A program made the position numbers and the translations under genes. A stretch of DNA of 64,000 nt from JAHEEL01 sp942491345 (GTDB taxonomy: Bacteria; Actinomycetota; Acidimicrobiia; Spongiisociales; UBA5794). Positions 7,103-16,165 of the stretch are shown here, piece by piece; position 1 is the first letter of the stretch; each line of letters begins with the position of its first letter. Under the pieces are notes generated by a model, which did no database searches, was not told the DNA's origin, and saw only the letters and a program-made list of their open reading frames with translations. The stretch lies in NCBI GenBank assembly GCA_942491345.1, contig CALOAN010000036.1, positions 62,001-126,000 on the forward strand. The letters are read 5' to 3'.

Positions 7103-9541
7103 CTACTCCTCTTCGACTCCGTTCTTGGGGACGAGGGCTACGGCCGACAGGCTCGCGGCGCCGTCCATGCTCACGACTTTCACACCGGTCGACTCTCGCC
7201 GCTGGCGGCTGATCTCACTGACCGCTTGCCGGATGACGATGCCGTCCGAGGAAATCACGAAGACCTCGTCGTCTGCACTGACGGCGAGCGCAGCAACGAG
7301 CGTTCCCCGAACACGGGTGAGCTTCATCGCTTTGACACCCATTCCGCCGCGACCCTGTCGACGGAAGAGCTCCATCTTGGTACGTTTCCCATAACCTCCG
7401 TCGGTGAGCAGCAGCACGTCCCCGCCCTCATCGGCCATCGTGCCGGCCACCACTTCGTCGCCGTCGCGGAGCCGGATTCCTCGGACCCCTTGGGAAGCTC
7501 GTCCGAGCGGTCGCACGTCGCCTTCGGCGAAGCGGATGCCCTGGCCGTTCTTCGTGAACATGAGAAGGTCGCTATCACCGTTGGTTGCCCGCACGTCGAC
7601 GACCTCGTCGCCGTCCTGGAGCTTGATCGCGACGAGCACTTGGTTGCGGGAGTCGTAGGCGCTGAACTTGGATTTCTTGACCTGTCCGTGTTTCGTGAAC
7701 ATCACCAGATACTTGTGGCTCTCGTAGTCCCGGGTGTCGATCACTGCTTCGATGACCTCGTCCGGGTCCATCGGCAGCACCGACTGGACGAGCACACCCT
7801 TCGCGTTGCGGTCTTTGCGCGGGATCTCGTGCGCACGAATCCGGTACACCTTGCCCCGGTTGGTGAAGACGAGCAGGTAGGCGTGCGCCGATGTATGGAT
7901 CACGTGCTGAACGATGTCGTCCTCACGCAGCGCAGCGCCGCGTACACCACGCCCGCCGCGGCCCTGTGTTCGGTATGTCGCAGCGAGCACCGACTTGATA
8001 TAGCCCGCTGCGGAAACCGTAACCACCAGTTCTTCGTCGGCGATGAGATCTTCGAGGGACATCTCCCCCGTGTCGGGGATGATGCGGCTGCGCCGTGCGT
8101 CCCCGAACTTGTCGCGGATGAGGGCAAGTTCCTCGCCGATCACGGCCCGCCGCTTGTCTTCGTCGGCGAGGAGCGCCTTGAGCTCTCCGATCAGCTTCTG
8201 AAGCTCCTCGTACTCCTCGCGAAGCTTGCCGGTTTCGAGGGCAGTCAACCTCCGCAGCGGCATGTCGAGAATATGGTTCGCTTGAATCTCGCTGAGCTCG
8301 AACCTCTCCATCAAAGCGGTGCGTGCGGCGCCGACGTCATCGGACGACTTGATGATTTCGACAACCTCGTCGATGTTGTCGAGGGCAATGAGCAGCCCCT
8401 CGACGATGTGGGAGCGGGCCTCGGCCTTCGCGAGCCGGAAGCGGCTCCGCCGCTCGATGACTTCGAGCTGATGGGCGATGTAGTAGTGGATCATCTCGGC
8501 GATGTTCAGCGTTCGCGGAACACCGTCGACAAGGGCGATCTGGTTGACGGAGAAGTTCTCCTCGAGCTGCGTGTGTTTGAAGAGCAGGTTCAGAACGACC
8601 TGGGGGTTCGCATCCTTGCGCAACTCGATCACAAGACGGGTTCCATCACGGTCCGATTCGTCGCGGAGGTCGGCGATACCGCTGACGACCTTCCTGCGCA
8701 CCAGGTCGGCCGTCTTCTCCATGATCCGGTCGCGCGACACCTGATACGGGATCTCGGTGGCGATGATCGCCATACGACCGCGCTGCATTTCCACGATGTC
8801 GGTGACGGCCCGCATCTTCACAGATCCCCGACCGGTGGCGAGGGCCTGCTTCACGCCTGCCATTCCGACGATGTAGGCGCCGGTCGGGAAGTCGGGGCCC
8901 TGCACAAACTGGGACAGGTCTTCCACCGTCGCTTCAGGATGATCGAGCCCGTACAGGACGGCATCGATGACCTCGGTGAGATTGTGCGGAGGGATGTTCG
9001 TCGCCATGCCGACGGCGATGCCGGTGGAGCCGTTGACGAGCAGGTTCGGGAACCGGGCCGGGAGCACCGCCGGCTCCTCCCGCTCGCCCGAGTAGTTTTC
9101 GTTCCAGTCCACGGTGTCTTCGTCGATGCCCTCGAGCAGGAAGGCGGCGATCGGAGCCATCCGCGATTCGGTGTATCTCATTGCTGCCGGGGGATCATCG
9201 ACGGTGCCGAAATTGCCCTGCGGCTGAATCAGCGGACTCCTCATCGAGAAGTCCTGGCCGAGGCGCACCATCGCGTCATAGACGGCTTCCGGTGAATGGG
9301 GATGGAACCAGCCGACGACATCGCCCACCACGCGGGCCGACTTCCGGAACGGCGTGCCCGGCCGAATGCCGGCATCGTACATCGCGTAGAGGATGCGTCG
9401 GTGCACGGGTTTCAGTCCGTCGCGCACGTCGGGGAGCGCGCGAGACACGATGACGGACATCGCGTACTCCAGGAACGACTCCTGCATCTCGCGCTCGATA
9501 TCGATCGGCGCGATCCGGCTGTTCTGTTCTTCGTTCGGCAT
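7103..9541 (-). CDS. gyrA: DNA gyrase subunit A
   Basis: This 812-residue subunit cuts and rejoins DNA while GyrB supplies ATP-driven strand passage. The catalytic tyrosine is Tyr123 in AAMRYTESRM. The C-terminal wrapping domain carries the GyrA box QGRGGRG, which separates gyrase from topoisomerase IV. The quinolone-contact segment is unusual: HPH-SPE-AVYD at residues 80-89 where the family normally has HPH-GD(S/A)-AVYD. It follows gyrB with an 8-bp gap on the same strand and points away from oriC. No intein is present. Confidence 0.97.
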   Translation of the reverse strand: MPNEEQNSRIAPIDIEREMQESFLEYAMSVIVSRALPDVRDGLKPVHRRILYAMYDAGIRPGTPFRKSARVVGDVVGWFHPHSPEAVYDAMVRLGQDFSMRSPLIQPQGNFGTVDDPPAAMRYTESRMAPIAAFLLEGIDEDTVDWNENYSGEREEPAVLPARFPNLLVNGSTGIAVGMATNIPPHNLTEVIDAVLYGLDHPEATVEDLSQFVQGPDFPTGAYIVGMAGVKQALATGRGSVKMRAVTDIVEMQRGRMAIIATEIPYQVSRDRIMEKTADLVRRKVVSGIADLRDESDRDGTRLVIELRKDANPQVVLNLLFKHTQLEENFSVNQIALVDGVPRTLNIAEMIHYYIAHQLEVIERRSRFRLAKAEARSHIVEGLLIALDNIDEVVEIIKSSDDVGAARTALMERFELSEIQANHILDMPLRRLTALETGKLREEYEELQKLIGELKALLADEDKRRAVIGEELALIRDKFGDARRSRIIPDTGEMSLEDLIADEELVVTVSAAGYIKSVLAATYRTQGRGGRGVRGAALREDDIVQHVIHTSAHAYLLVFTNRGKVYRIRAHEIPRKDRNAKGVLVQSVLPMDPDEVIEAVIDTRDYESHKYLVMFTKHGQVKKSKFSAYDSRNQVLVAIKLQDGDEVVDVRATNGDSDLLMFTKNGQGIRFAEGDVRPLGRASQGVRGIRLRDGDEVVAGTMADEGGDVLLLTDGGYGKRTKMELFRRQGRGGMGVKAMKLTRVRGTLVAALAVSADDEVFVISSDGIVIRQAVSEISRQRRESTGVKVVSMDGAASLSAVALVPKNGVEEE

Positions 9542-9549
9542 TCGCTGTC

Positions 9550-11475
9550 CTAGAAGTCGAGGAATCGAACGTCTTTGGCGTTCTGCTGGATGAAGGTGCG
9601 GCGGGCTTCCACGTCATTGCCCATCAAGGTTGAGAACGTCTCCTCGGCGGAGAACTGATCTTCAAGACCAACCTGGAGCAAAACTCGTTTGTCGGGGTCC
9701 ATGGTCGTATCCCAGAGTTCCTCGGCATTCATCTCGCCAAGGCCCTTGAACCGTTGGATGTTCAGCTTCTTGCCGGCGAGCTGCGCCTTGATCTCTTCGA
9801 GCCCTCCATCGTCCTGGATCCAGGTGGTCTTCGACCCGACTTTGACGCTGTAGAGCGGCGGCTGCGCGATGTACACGTACCCCGACTCGATCAGCTGTGG
9901 CATGTGCCGGAAGAAGAATGTGAGCAGCAGCGTGCGAATGTGCGCGCCGTCCACGTCGGCGTCGGTGAGGATCACGATCTTGTGGTACCGCGCCTTGCCG
10001 ACCTCGAACTCGTCGCCGATACCGGTGCCGATCCCGGTGATCAACGATTGAATCTCATTGTTCTGGAGCACCCTGGCTAGACGGTTCTTCTCGACGTTGA
10101 TGATCTTCCCGCGAATCGGGAGGATCGCCTGAAACTCGCTGTTCCTCGCCTGTTTCGCCGAACCGCCCGCGGAATCGCCCTCGACGATGAACAGTTCACT
10201 GCGCTCCGGGTCCTTCGTGGAACAATCCGAGAGCTTTCCCGGAAGCCCGGCCGACTCGAGGAGGCTCTTGCGGCGCGTGAGGTCCCGGGCCTGGCGTGCG
10301 GCCATCCGTGCACGAGCGGCCTGGGACGACTTGTCTGCGATGCGGCGTGCGTCGCCGGGATTCCGCTCGAGCCACTCGGGGATGGCCTGGTTGAGCGCCT
10401 TCTGCACGAACGACTTGATCTCGGTATTGCCGAGTTTGGTCTTCGTCTGACCTTCGAACTGCGGTTGGCGAACCTTGGCCGAGATGACCACAGTGAGGCC
10501 CTCGCGCACGTCCTCGCCGGTGAGGTTTGCATCCTTGTCTTTCAGCAGGTTCCGACCGCGCGCGAATTCGTTGATCGACCTCGTGAGCGCCGTTCGGAAC
10601 CCCTCTTCGTGGGTGCCGCCCTCATGCGTGTTGATGTTGTTGGCAAAGCTGAGGATCGTCTCGCGGTAGGACCCGGTCCATTGCAGTGCGACGGCAATCT
10701 CGGCGTCGTCGGTTGCATCCTCGAAGTAGGCGATCTGACGGTGAATGGGCTCTCGATTCGCGTTGAGGTGCTTCACGAAGTCCACGAGGCCGCCCGAGTA
10801 CTTGAAGATCTCCTCGACCGGCGGATCGGGTCGCTCGTCTCGGAATCGGATCTCGAGACCCTTGTTGAGGAAAGCCATCTCGCGGAGGCGACTCATCACG
10901 GTCTTGGCGGAGTATTCGACACCTTCGCTGAAGATCTCCGGGTCGGCCCAGAAGACGACCTGCGTTCCCGTGCGCTTCGCCTCGGCCCCCTTCTTGACGG
11001 GTCCGGTAGGCACTCCGTATTCGTAGGACTGCGACCAGTGATGCCCGTCGCGGACGATGTCCACGTCCACGCGTGTCGACAGAGCGTTGACCACCGAAAT
11101 GCCGACCCCGTGAAGGCCGCCGGAGACGGTGTAGGCGCCGGACTCGAACTTGCCGCCGGCGTGGAGGGTCGTCATCACCGTGGTGAGGGCGGACTGCTTC
11201 GTCTTGGGATGCTTCAGTACCGGAATACCTCGGCCGTTGTCTCGAACACGCACTCCCCCGTCGGCAAGCAACGCAACCTCAACCCGGGTGCAGTAGCCGG
11301 CCATGGCTTCGTCCACCGAGTTGTCGACCGCCTCCCAGATGAGGTGGTGCAGCCCACGCGGACCGGTCGACCCGATATACATCGCGGGCCGTCTCCGCAC
11401 CGCCTCGAGACCCTCGAGGACCTTGATGTCCTTTGCTTCATATGACGCGTTCTTGGCGCGATTCGTCGTGCTCAC
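9550..11475 (-). CDS. gyrB: DNA gyrase subunit B
   Basis: The 641-residue protein has the GHKL ATPase motifs (EAVDNSVDEAMAG; GGLHGVGISVVNAL), the transducer signature QTKTKLGN and a TOPRIM domain with EGDSAGG and DADVDGAH. The length is that of actinobacterial GyrB without the extra insert found in enterobacteria. The start is MSTTNRAKNASYEAKDIKVLEGLEAV. It lies between dciA and gyrA on the strand leading away from the origin, matching the conserved dnaA-dnaN-recF-dciA-gyrB-gyrA order. Confidence 0.97.
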   Translation of the reverse strand: MSTTNRAKNASYEAKDIKVLEGLEAVRRRPAMYIGSTGPRGLHHLIWEAVDNSVDEAMAGYCTRVEVALLADGGVRVRDNGRGIPVLKHPKTKQSALTTVMTTLHAGGKFESGAYTVSGGLHGVGISVVNALSTRVDVDIVRDGHHWSQSYEYGVPTGPVKKGAEAKRTGTQVVFWADPEIFSEGVEYSAKTVMSRLREMAFLNKGLEIRFRDERPDPPVEEIFKYSGGLVDFVKHLNANREPIHRQIAYFEDATDDAEIAVALQWTGSYRETILSFANNINTHEGGTHEEGFRTALTRSINEFARGRNLLKDKDANLTGEDVREGLTVVISAKVRQPQFEGQTKTKLGNTEIKSFVQKALNQAIPEWLERNPGDARRIADKSSQAARARMAARQARDLTRRKSLLESAGLPGKLSDCSTKDPERSELFIVEGDSAGGSAKQARNSEFQAILPIRGKIINVEKNRLARVLQNNEIQSLITGIGTGIGDEFEVGKARYHKIVILTDADVDGAHIRTLLLTFFFRHMPQLIESGYVYIAQPPLYSVKVGSKTTWIQDDGGLEEIKAQLAGKKLNIQRFKGLGEMNAEELWDTTMDPDKRVLLQVGLEDQFSAEETFSTLMGNDVEARRTFIQQNAKDVRFLDF

Positions 11476-11566
11476 GGATCTCCTTAGGCTCGCCCCCGGA
11501 GGCGCTCAGTGGGGGCTTCTGACACCGGTGTAATCATAGCCGGTTTCGGCAGGAACCTCTTTCATT

Positions 11567-11917
11567 TCAAGGCTTTCCGCCACGTCTGTCCCCCTCGACG
11601 CGGAACCGCACCGCCCGCACCAGGTCGGGGCCAAACCGAGCGGAAATCCGGCGCATGAGATCCGCAGCGTCGTACCGGAGCAAGCTGGCATCCGCCCCTT
11701 CCGGCACTTCGACGAGCAGGGTTTGCTCGCGCACGCCGATGGGCCGAGAACGGCCCTGCCAGCGTTCCGAAACGATGTCGTCCCACGAGGAGACCAGCTT
11801 TGAAACGCTGAGGTCAGGACTGGCGCCCGCCTTCTCGATGATCGACCCGATCAGGTCGTCAACGACCTCAGGATCGCGCCGCTCCGGTCCGTACCGGTAG
11901 TAGTTGGCTCTGGTCAT
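11567..11917 (-). CDS. dciA: DciA-like protein (DUF721), replicative helicase loading/operation
   Basis: I start it at MTRANYYRYG (ATG at 11917) because that codon overlaps the recF stop by 4 nt (ATGA); the frame extends 9 codons further upstream into recF but is not needed. The 116-residue protein has the DUF721 core: SWDDIVSERWQGRSRPIGVREQ followed by LLVEVPEGADASLLRYDAADLMRRI. DUF721/DciA proteins interact with the replicative helicase DnaB in bacteria lacking DnaC/DnaI; that role is family knowledge. The position between recF and gyrB is standard for actinobacteria. Confidence 0.88.
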   Translation of the reverse strand: MTRANYYRYGPERRDPEVVDDLIGSIIEKAGASPDLSVSKLVSSWDDIVSERWQGRSRPIGVREQTLLVEVPEGADASLLRYDAADLMRRISARFGPDLVRAVRFRVEGDRRGGKP

Positions 11918-12999
11918 GTCACGGTCCTTTCGTTGACCGCCCATCGTCGGCCCGTCATTCGGACCTCATCTTCTCTCGCGCTTGTGACAAAAACCTGCCC
12001 GGTGTCGAGGAGCGTCATCACACCCCTGGCGTGTGCCGGGTCGAGCTCGGAGAAGACGTCGTCGAGTAGGAGTATCGGCCTTGTGGGCCGGTGCAGGCTG
12101 AGCACCCGGTATGCCGCAACACGGAGGGCAAGCGCGACCGTTCTCTGCTCGCCTTGGCTCGCCATCGTTCGTGCCGGCCGGCCATCAACGACGAGGGCAG
12201 GATCGTCCCGGTGAGGCCCGCCGCTGGTCGTCCTCTGATCCATGTCCCGAGGCCGGCGCTCGAGCAGAATGCCTCGGAGCCGCTCGACCCCTCCCCCTCC
12301 TTCGATCGACGCTCCCCAGTTCGCTGCGTACGCCCACGTCAGCGATCCACTCTCCCCTACCAAACGGTAGGCCTCGCCGAGTGCTGCATCGAGCGTCTCC
12401 AATACCCGAAGCCGATGATCAAACACCGCGGCTCCGGCAACAGCGACGCGTTCGTCCCACACATCGAGGGTGACGACATCCGCTCGCCTCCCCTCTTGCT
12501 TCAGCAAGGAGTTCCGTTGCCGGACCGCCCGCTCATAGTCCTGCTGGTCGGCGCCCGCCTGAGGCCAGAGTTGGGCAGCCAGATCGTCGAGATACGCTCG
12601 ACGCAGGCCCGGGCCACGCTTGACGAGGTCGAGGTCGTCCGGTTGAAACGCAACAACCGGAATCTGAGCCAGCACGTCTCGATTGCGCTGTGGTCGCTTC
12701 CCGTTCACCAACACACGGCGGCGACCGGGCCGCGGCAACTCCACCTCAACGCGGGTGGTACCCGACTCGACGACAAACTCACCGCGGATGATCGCCTGTG
12801 CAGCACCATTCCTGACGATGGCATCATCCGGCGTTCCACGGAAGGACTTCAGGAGGCCGAGGTAGGCCGCTGCCTCGAGGATGCTCGTCTTGCCGGCCCC
12901 GTTGCTTCCGATGAGGATATTGACGCCCTCAGCCGGCTCGAAGCGCAGCGTCTCGTAACACCGAGTGTTCGTGAGTTCCAGCCAGGACAGGTGCATCAT
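11914..12999 (-). CDS. recF: DNA replication and repair protein RecF
   Basis: This 361-residue SMC-like ATPase helps load RecA at single-strand gaps. It has the Walker A motif GSNGAGKTS (about residues 32-40), the family segment RAYLDDLAAQLWP, the signature-type stretch SQGEQRTVALALR, and Walker B LLLDDVFSELD near residue 318. It is translationally coupled to dciA downstream (ATGA overlap) and lies 55 bp downstream of dnaN on the same strand. Confidence 0.95.
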   Translation of the reverse strand: MMHLSWLELTNTRCYETLRFEPAEGVNILIGSNGAGKTSILEAAAYLGLLKSFRGTPDDAIVRNGAAQAIIRGEFVVESGTTRVEVELPRPGRRRVLVNGKRPQRNRDVLAQIPVVAFQPDDLDLVKRGPGLRRAYLDDLAAQLWPQAGADQQDYERAVRQRNSLLKQEGRRADVVTLDVWDERVAVAGAAVFDHRLRVLETLDAALGEAYRLVGESGSLTWAYAANWGASIEGGGGVERLRGILLERRPRDMDQRTTSGGPHRDDPALVVDGRPARTMASQGEQRTVALALRVAAYRVLSLHRPTRPILLLDDVFSELDPAHARGVMTLLDTGQVFVTSAREDEVRMTGRRWAVNERTVT

Positions 13000-13054
13000 T
13001 CGCCTCCCGGCGCACCCTGTCGCCGGATTGGTGGTCGTTTCCGCCGGGTCGGCC

Positions 13055-14134
13055 CTAGAGGCGCACCGGCATCAACAAGTAGCGGAAGTCCTCGTCTCCC
13101 TCACCATGTAGGAGGCCGGGCTTCAACGCATCGATCGTCTCGAGGATGATTGTGTCGGAGTCGATGGCACTCACGCCCTCGGTGAGGTAGCGGGTGTTGA
13201 AGGCGATCGTCATTTCCTCACCGGTGTAGACCCCCTCGATGTGCTCGGTCTCCTCGCCAACCTCTTGGCGGATGACGCTCAGCTCGATCCCACCGTCGTG
13301 GAGGTTGAGGCGCACCGGAATGTGATCCTCCGCCACGAGGGCCGCGCGTCCGACAGCGTCCATGAGGCTTCCCTTCGGCACCTCGAGCCGGTTCGGATAG
13401 GAATCCGGGAGCAATTGCCGGTACTTCGGGAACGTTGCATCGATGATGCGGACGGCGAGTCTCCCCCGGTCGGTGACGAAGACCGCCTCTCGATCTCCGA
13501 GCGCTACCTTCATGGGCCCGTCACCGACGGTGCGTCCAAGCTCCCGCAGCGCCCGATACGGCACGAGCTTCGAACCCGTCGCCCCGATACCGAGCACATC
13601 ACGCACCGCGAGGCGATACGAATCGGTGGCAACGAGTCGCAGCCCTCCATCGTTCTCTTCGAAGAGGACGCCGGTGAGCGTCGGCCTCGCCTCGTCGCTC
13701 GAGGCACCGATCCCGACTTGGCTCAATGCCTTGACGAGGGTCTCACCGACGACGTCGACCGTGTCTGCCGGGAGTGTGTCGTCGATCGTTGGGAAGTCGG
13801 AGACGCTGAGTTCCCGCAGACGGAATCGTGGTCCGTTGCCGGTGATCTCAACTTCGCCGTCTGCGGCCGTCATCGAAACGGCCCCGGCCGGGAGTTTTCG
13901 CACGGCATCCGCAGCGAGCTTCGCCGGTATGACCGTGGCGCCGTCTTCGATCGCTTCGACATCGAGGTACGTTCGAACGGAGACCTCGTTGTCCGTCCCG
14001 GTGACCTGCAGACGACCACCATCAACTTCGCACAACAGCCCCTGCAAGATCGGTAGGGGTGACCTGCTCCCAACAGCTCTGCCTGCCCTCGTGAGGACAT
14101 CGGCGAGATCGTCACGTTCGGCTCGGATACGCAC
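13055..14134 (-). CDS. dnaN: DNA polymerase III beta sliding clamp
   Basis: The 359-residue protein shows the three-domain clamp layout, from MRIRAERDDLADVLTRAGRAVGSRS through LRLVATDSYRLAVRD in the middle domain to the C-terminal end YLLMPVRL, which forms part of the peptide-binding pocket. The clamp tethers polymerase III and repair enzymes to DNA. It follows dnaA on the minus strand, separated from it by a 187-bp region holding the predicted origin. Confidence 0.96.
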   Translation of the reverse strand: MRIRAERDDLADVLTRAGRAVGSRSPLPILQGLLCEVDGGRLQVTGTDNEVSVRTYLDVEAIEDGATVIPAKLAADAVRKLPAGAVSMTAADGEVEITGNGPRFRLRELSVSDFPTIDDTLPADTVDVVGETLVKALSQVGIGASSDEARPTLTGVLFEENDGGLRLVATDSYRLAVRDVLGIGATGSKLVPYRALRELGRTVGDGPMKVALGDREAVFVTDRGRLAVRIIDATFPKYRQLLPDSYPNRLEVPKGSLMDAVGRAALVAEDHIPVRLNLHDGGIELSVIRQEVGEETEHIEGVYTGEEMTIAFNTRYLTEGVSAIDSDTIILETIDALKPGLLHGEGDEDFRYLLMPVRL

Positions 14135-14321
14135 AGTTGTTCTTCCTCTGCTTCTTGAGTAGTTCTAATTCAAACGGTAGTGGTAGTAGTAGGTGCTGTG
14201 GATTGTGGAGAACACCGGGAAAACAAGATGTCCAGCCGATTTCTCCATGCACATGCTCTGTGGGCAAAACCAGGGTACTCAACAGGCGCGCCGTGAGCAT
14301 CGGAGCGTGTGGGGACAACCC
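14135..14321. other. Predicted oriC (DnaA-trio basal unwinding system) between dnaA and dnaN
   Basis: Reading the plus strand, TAG-TGG-TAG-TAG-TAG (14178-14192) is followed by a short spacer GTGC and then TGTGGATTG (14197-14205) and TGTGGAGAA (14204-14212), which are DnaA boxes on the minus strand (CAATCCACA, TTCTCCACA). This is the trio/spacer/box order of the bacterial basal unwinding system. Weaker box-like sequences are TGTGGGCAA (14259-14267) and TGTGGGGACAA (14308-14318). The dnaA-dnaN gap is also the usual origin location in actinobacteria. Confidence 0.7.
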
Positions 14322-15686
14322 TCATGTTGTCCTCAGGCGTTGTCCGAGGTCCGAGACCTGATCGAACACGTCCTTGTCGGTGCGCATGAGCGTCTTGACC
14401 TTTTCCACGGCATGGATGACCGTCGTGTGGTCGCGTCCGCCGAATTGGGCGCCAATCTTGGGGAGTGAGAGGTCGGTGTGCTCGCGGCAGAGATACATCC
14501 CGATCTGGCGGCAGCGGGCGAGTGGCTGGCGCCGGCTCGGCCCAACCAGCTCGTCGATGCTGGTCGAGAAGTAATCCGCAGTGACCTGGAGGATTCGCTC
14601 TGCAGTCGGAGGAGATGTGCGGTCGGTGTCGACGATGTCCGAGAGCACTTCTCGAGCCATGGTGAGCGTGATGGTCTCATCGGTCAGGGAGGCAAACGCC
14701 GTAACGCGGGTCAGGGCACCTTCCAACTCGCGGATGTTCTGGTGCACGTTTTCGGCGATGAAGGTCATGACATCCGGCGGTACGGGCGTCGGGGCGAAGT
14801 CGGCGTTCCTGCGCAGAATGGCGAGGCGGGTTTCAACGTCGGGGCTCTGAATATCGGTCAGCAGGCCCCATTCGAATCGGCTCCGCAGCCGATCCTCGAG
14901 CGTTGACAGGTGTTTCGGGTGACGATCCGAGCTGATCACGACCTGCTTGCCGGCTTCGTACAGGCTGTTGAACGTGTGGAAGAACTCCTCGAGGATCTGT
15001 TCCTTACCCTCGAAGAACTGGACGTCGTCGAGGAGGAGCACGTCGATAGTGCGATATCGCTCCTTGAACTCATCCATTCGTTTTCTTCGAATGCCGTTGA
15101 TGAACTCGTTGAAGAACTGCTCCGAGGAGACGTAGCGAACAACAGCCAAGGGATCGAGTTCGATGCGATGATGGCCGACGGCGTGGAGCAGATGCGTCTT
15201 GCCGAGGCCGGCGTTCGCGTAGATGAAGAGCGGGTTGTAGTGACTCCCCGGTTGCTCCGCAACGGCGAGAGCGGCGGCGTGAGCGAACCGATTCGACTGC
15301 CCAACCACGAAGTTGTCGAAGGTGTACTTCGGCACCAGACGCGGATCGCTGATGTGGCTCCTGGACGGATCGACGGTGTCGATCGGGAGGGACGCTTGCT
15401 GTGGTGACGGCGAACGCTCGGTGGCTGCGGTGACCACGGTGGGGACGACCGAGAGTTCGACCTCCAGGCCGAGTGTGTCCATGGCTGCTTCCTGAAGCGC
15501 CGGGAGGTAACGGTCCCCGACCCAGCGGAAATGGAAGTCCGTTGGGGCGACGAGGCGCAGGCTGCCGGAATCGACGCTGGAGTCGAGAGGTTCGATCCAC
15601 GTCTGCCACGCTGCCGGGGTGACCCGGCGACGGACCTGCTGATGGAATGTCTCCCACTCGACGGTGGACGAGTTTGGTTCTGCCAC
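14322..15686 (-). CDS. dnaA: Chromosomal replication initiator DnaA
   Basis: The protein has an N-terminal helicase-interaction domain (WETFHQQVRRRVTPAAWQTWIEPL), a short linker, the AAA+ core with Walker A ANAGLGKTHLLHAVG and Walker B VLLLDDVQF, and the domain IV DNA-binding motif CREHTDLSLPKIGAQFGGRDHTTV. I prefer the GTG at 15686 (454 residues), which has AAGGAAG upstream; a GTG at 15725 in the same frame would add 13 residues. It points left toward oriC and dnaN. DnaA-box-like sites at 15716-15748 lie in its 5' leader and suggest autoregulation. Confidence 0.95.
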   Translation of the reverse strand: MAEPNSSTVEWETFHQQVRRRVTPAAWQTWIEPLDSSVDSGSLRLVAPTDFHFRWVGDRYLPALQEAAMDTLGLEVELSVVPTVVTAATERSPSPQQASLPIDTVDPSRSHISDPRLVPKYTFDNFVVGQSNRFAHAAALAVAEQPGSHYNPLFIYANAGLGKTHLLHAVGHHRIELDPLAVVRYVSSEQFFNEFINGIRRKRMDEFKERYRTIDVLLLDDVQFFEGKEQILEEFFHTFNSLYEAGKQVVISSDRHPKHLSTLEDRLRSRFEWGLLTDIQSPDVETRLAILRRNADFAPTPVPPDVMTFIAENVHQNIRELEGALTRVTAFASLTDETITLTMAREVLSDIVDTDRTSPPTAERILQVTADYFSTSIDELVGPSRRQPLARCRQIGMYLCREHTDLSLPKIGAQFGGRDHTTVIHAVEKVKTLMRTDKDVFDQVSDLGQRLRTT

Positions 15687-15715
15687 CTGAATAGCCCCGC
15701 TTCCTTCTTCATCTC

Positions 15716-15748
15716 CTGTCCACACACCTGTCCACAGGGTGTGGAGAA
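15716..15748. promoter_or_regulatory. Three DnaA-box-like sites in the dnaA leader
   Basis: CTGTCCACA occurs at 15716-15724 and again at 15728-15736, and TGTGGAGAA (the reverse complement is TTCTCCACA) at 15740-15748. Each differs from the TT(A/G)TCCACA consensus by one base. The cluster is in the dnaA 5' region, so it is probably an autoregulatory site or a second DnaA reservoir rather than the unwinding site, because no trio repeat adjoins it. Confidence 0.6.
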
Positions 15749-16165
15749 AAGTCTTTGCTTTGGTTCCAGCCAGAGCTCACGGCGCCGCCTCGGCCGGAGC
15801 CTCTCTCCGGGGAAGTGTGGACGATCACACACGAGTGGCGGCGAGTATATGGGCAACCGGAAGCCGTCGGCAAAAGGGGGAAATCCGGCGGTAAGTCGCG
15901 ACAGGATCAACCGCCGATCCCCCGAAAGCCTTGCCGCGTAGGCCTTTCAGCGAGTGGGAGAAAATGGAAAGAAGCCAATCGGTTGGCGATTCTCGCACAA
16001 ATCAGACGCTGCGATGTTTCGCGGTCAATAGCGGAATTTCGCGGTCCGAGGCGAAACTTCGCGCTTTGGCCGCTCGAAGGGAGGTAGGACCGCGAGCGGC
16101 GTAGAATCGCGTCGTCCAGAATCTTCCCGGTCGCTGTGCGACCTCCCAATCGGGGATACCTCACC
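15726..16165. other. dnaA-rpmH intergenic region
   Basis: This 440-bp divergent spacer holds no gene. It carries the upstream part of the DnaA-box cluster, a minus-strand promoter-like pair for dnaA, a direct repeat TTTCGCGGTC at 16017-16026 and 16037-16046 with an inverted GCGAAA at 16051, and an 8-bp inverted repeat GCCGCTCG/CGAGCGGC (16069-16076 and 16093-16100) directly in front of the -10-like TAGAAT (16102-16107) on the rpmH side. Confidence 0.6.
15844..15873 (-). promoter_or_regulatory. Candidate dnaA promoter
   Basis: On the minus strand TTGCCG (15873-15868) and TATACT (15849-15844) are 18 bp apart. Transcription would start near 15837, giving dnaA a leader of roughly 110-150 nt that contains the DnaA-box cluster. 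Confidence 0.4.

Noticed and set aside
7226..9295. 689-codon open frame on the plus strand inside gyrA
   Set aside because: Antisense shadow of the GC-rich gyrA gene; the product has no recognisable features.
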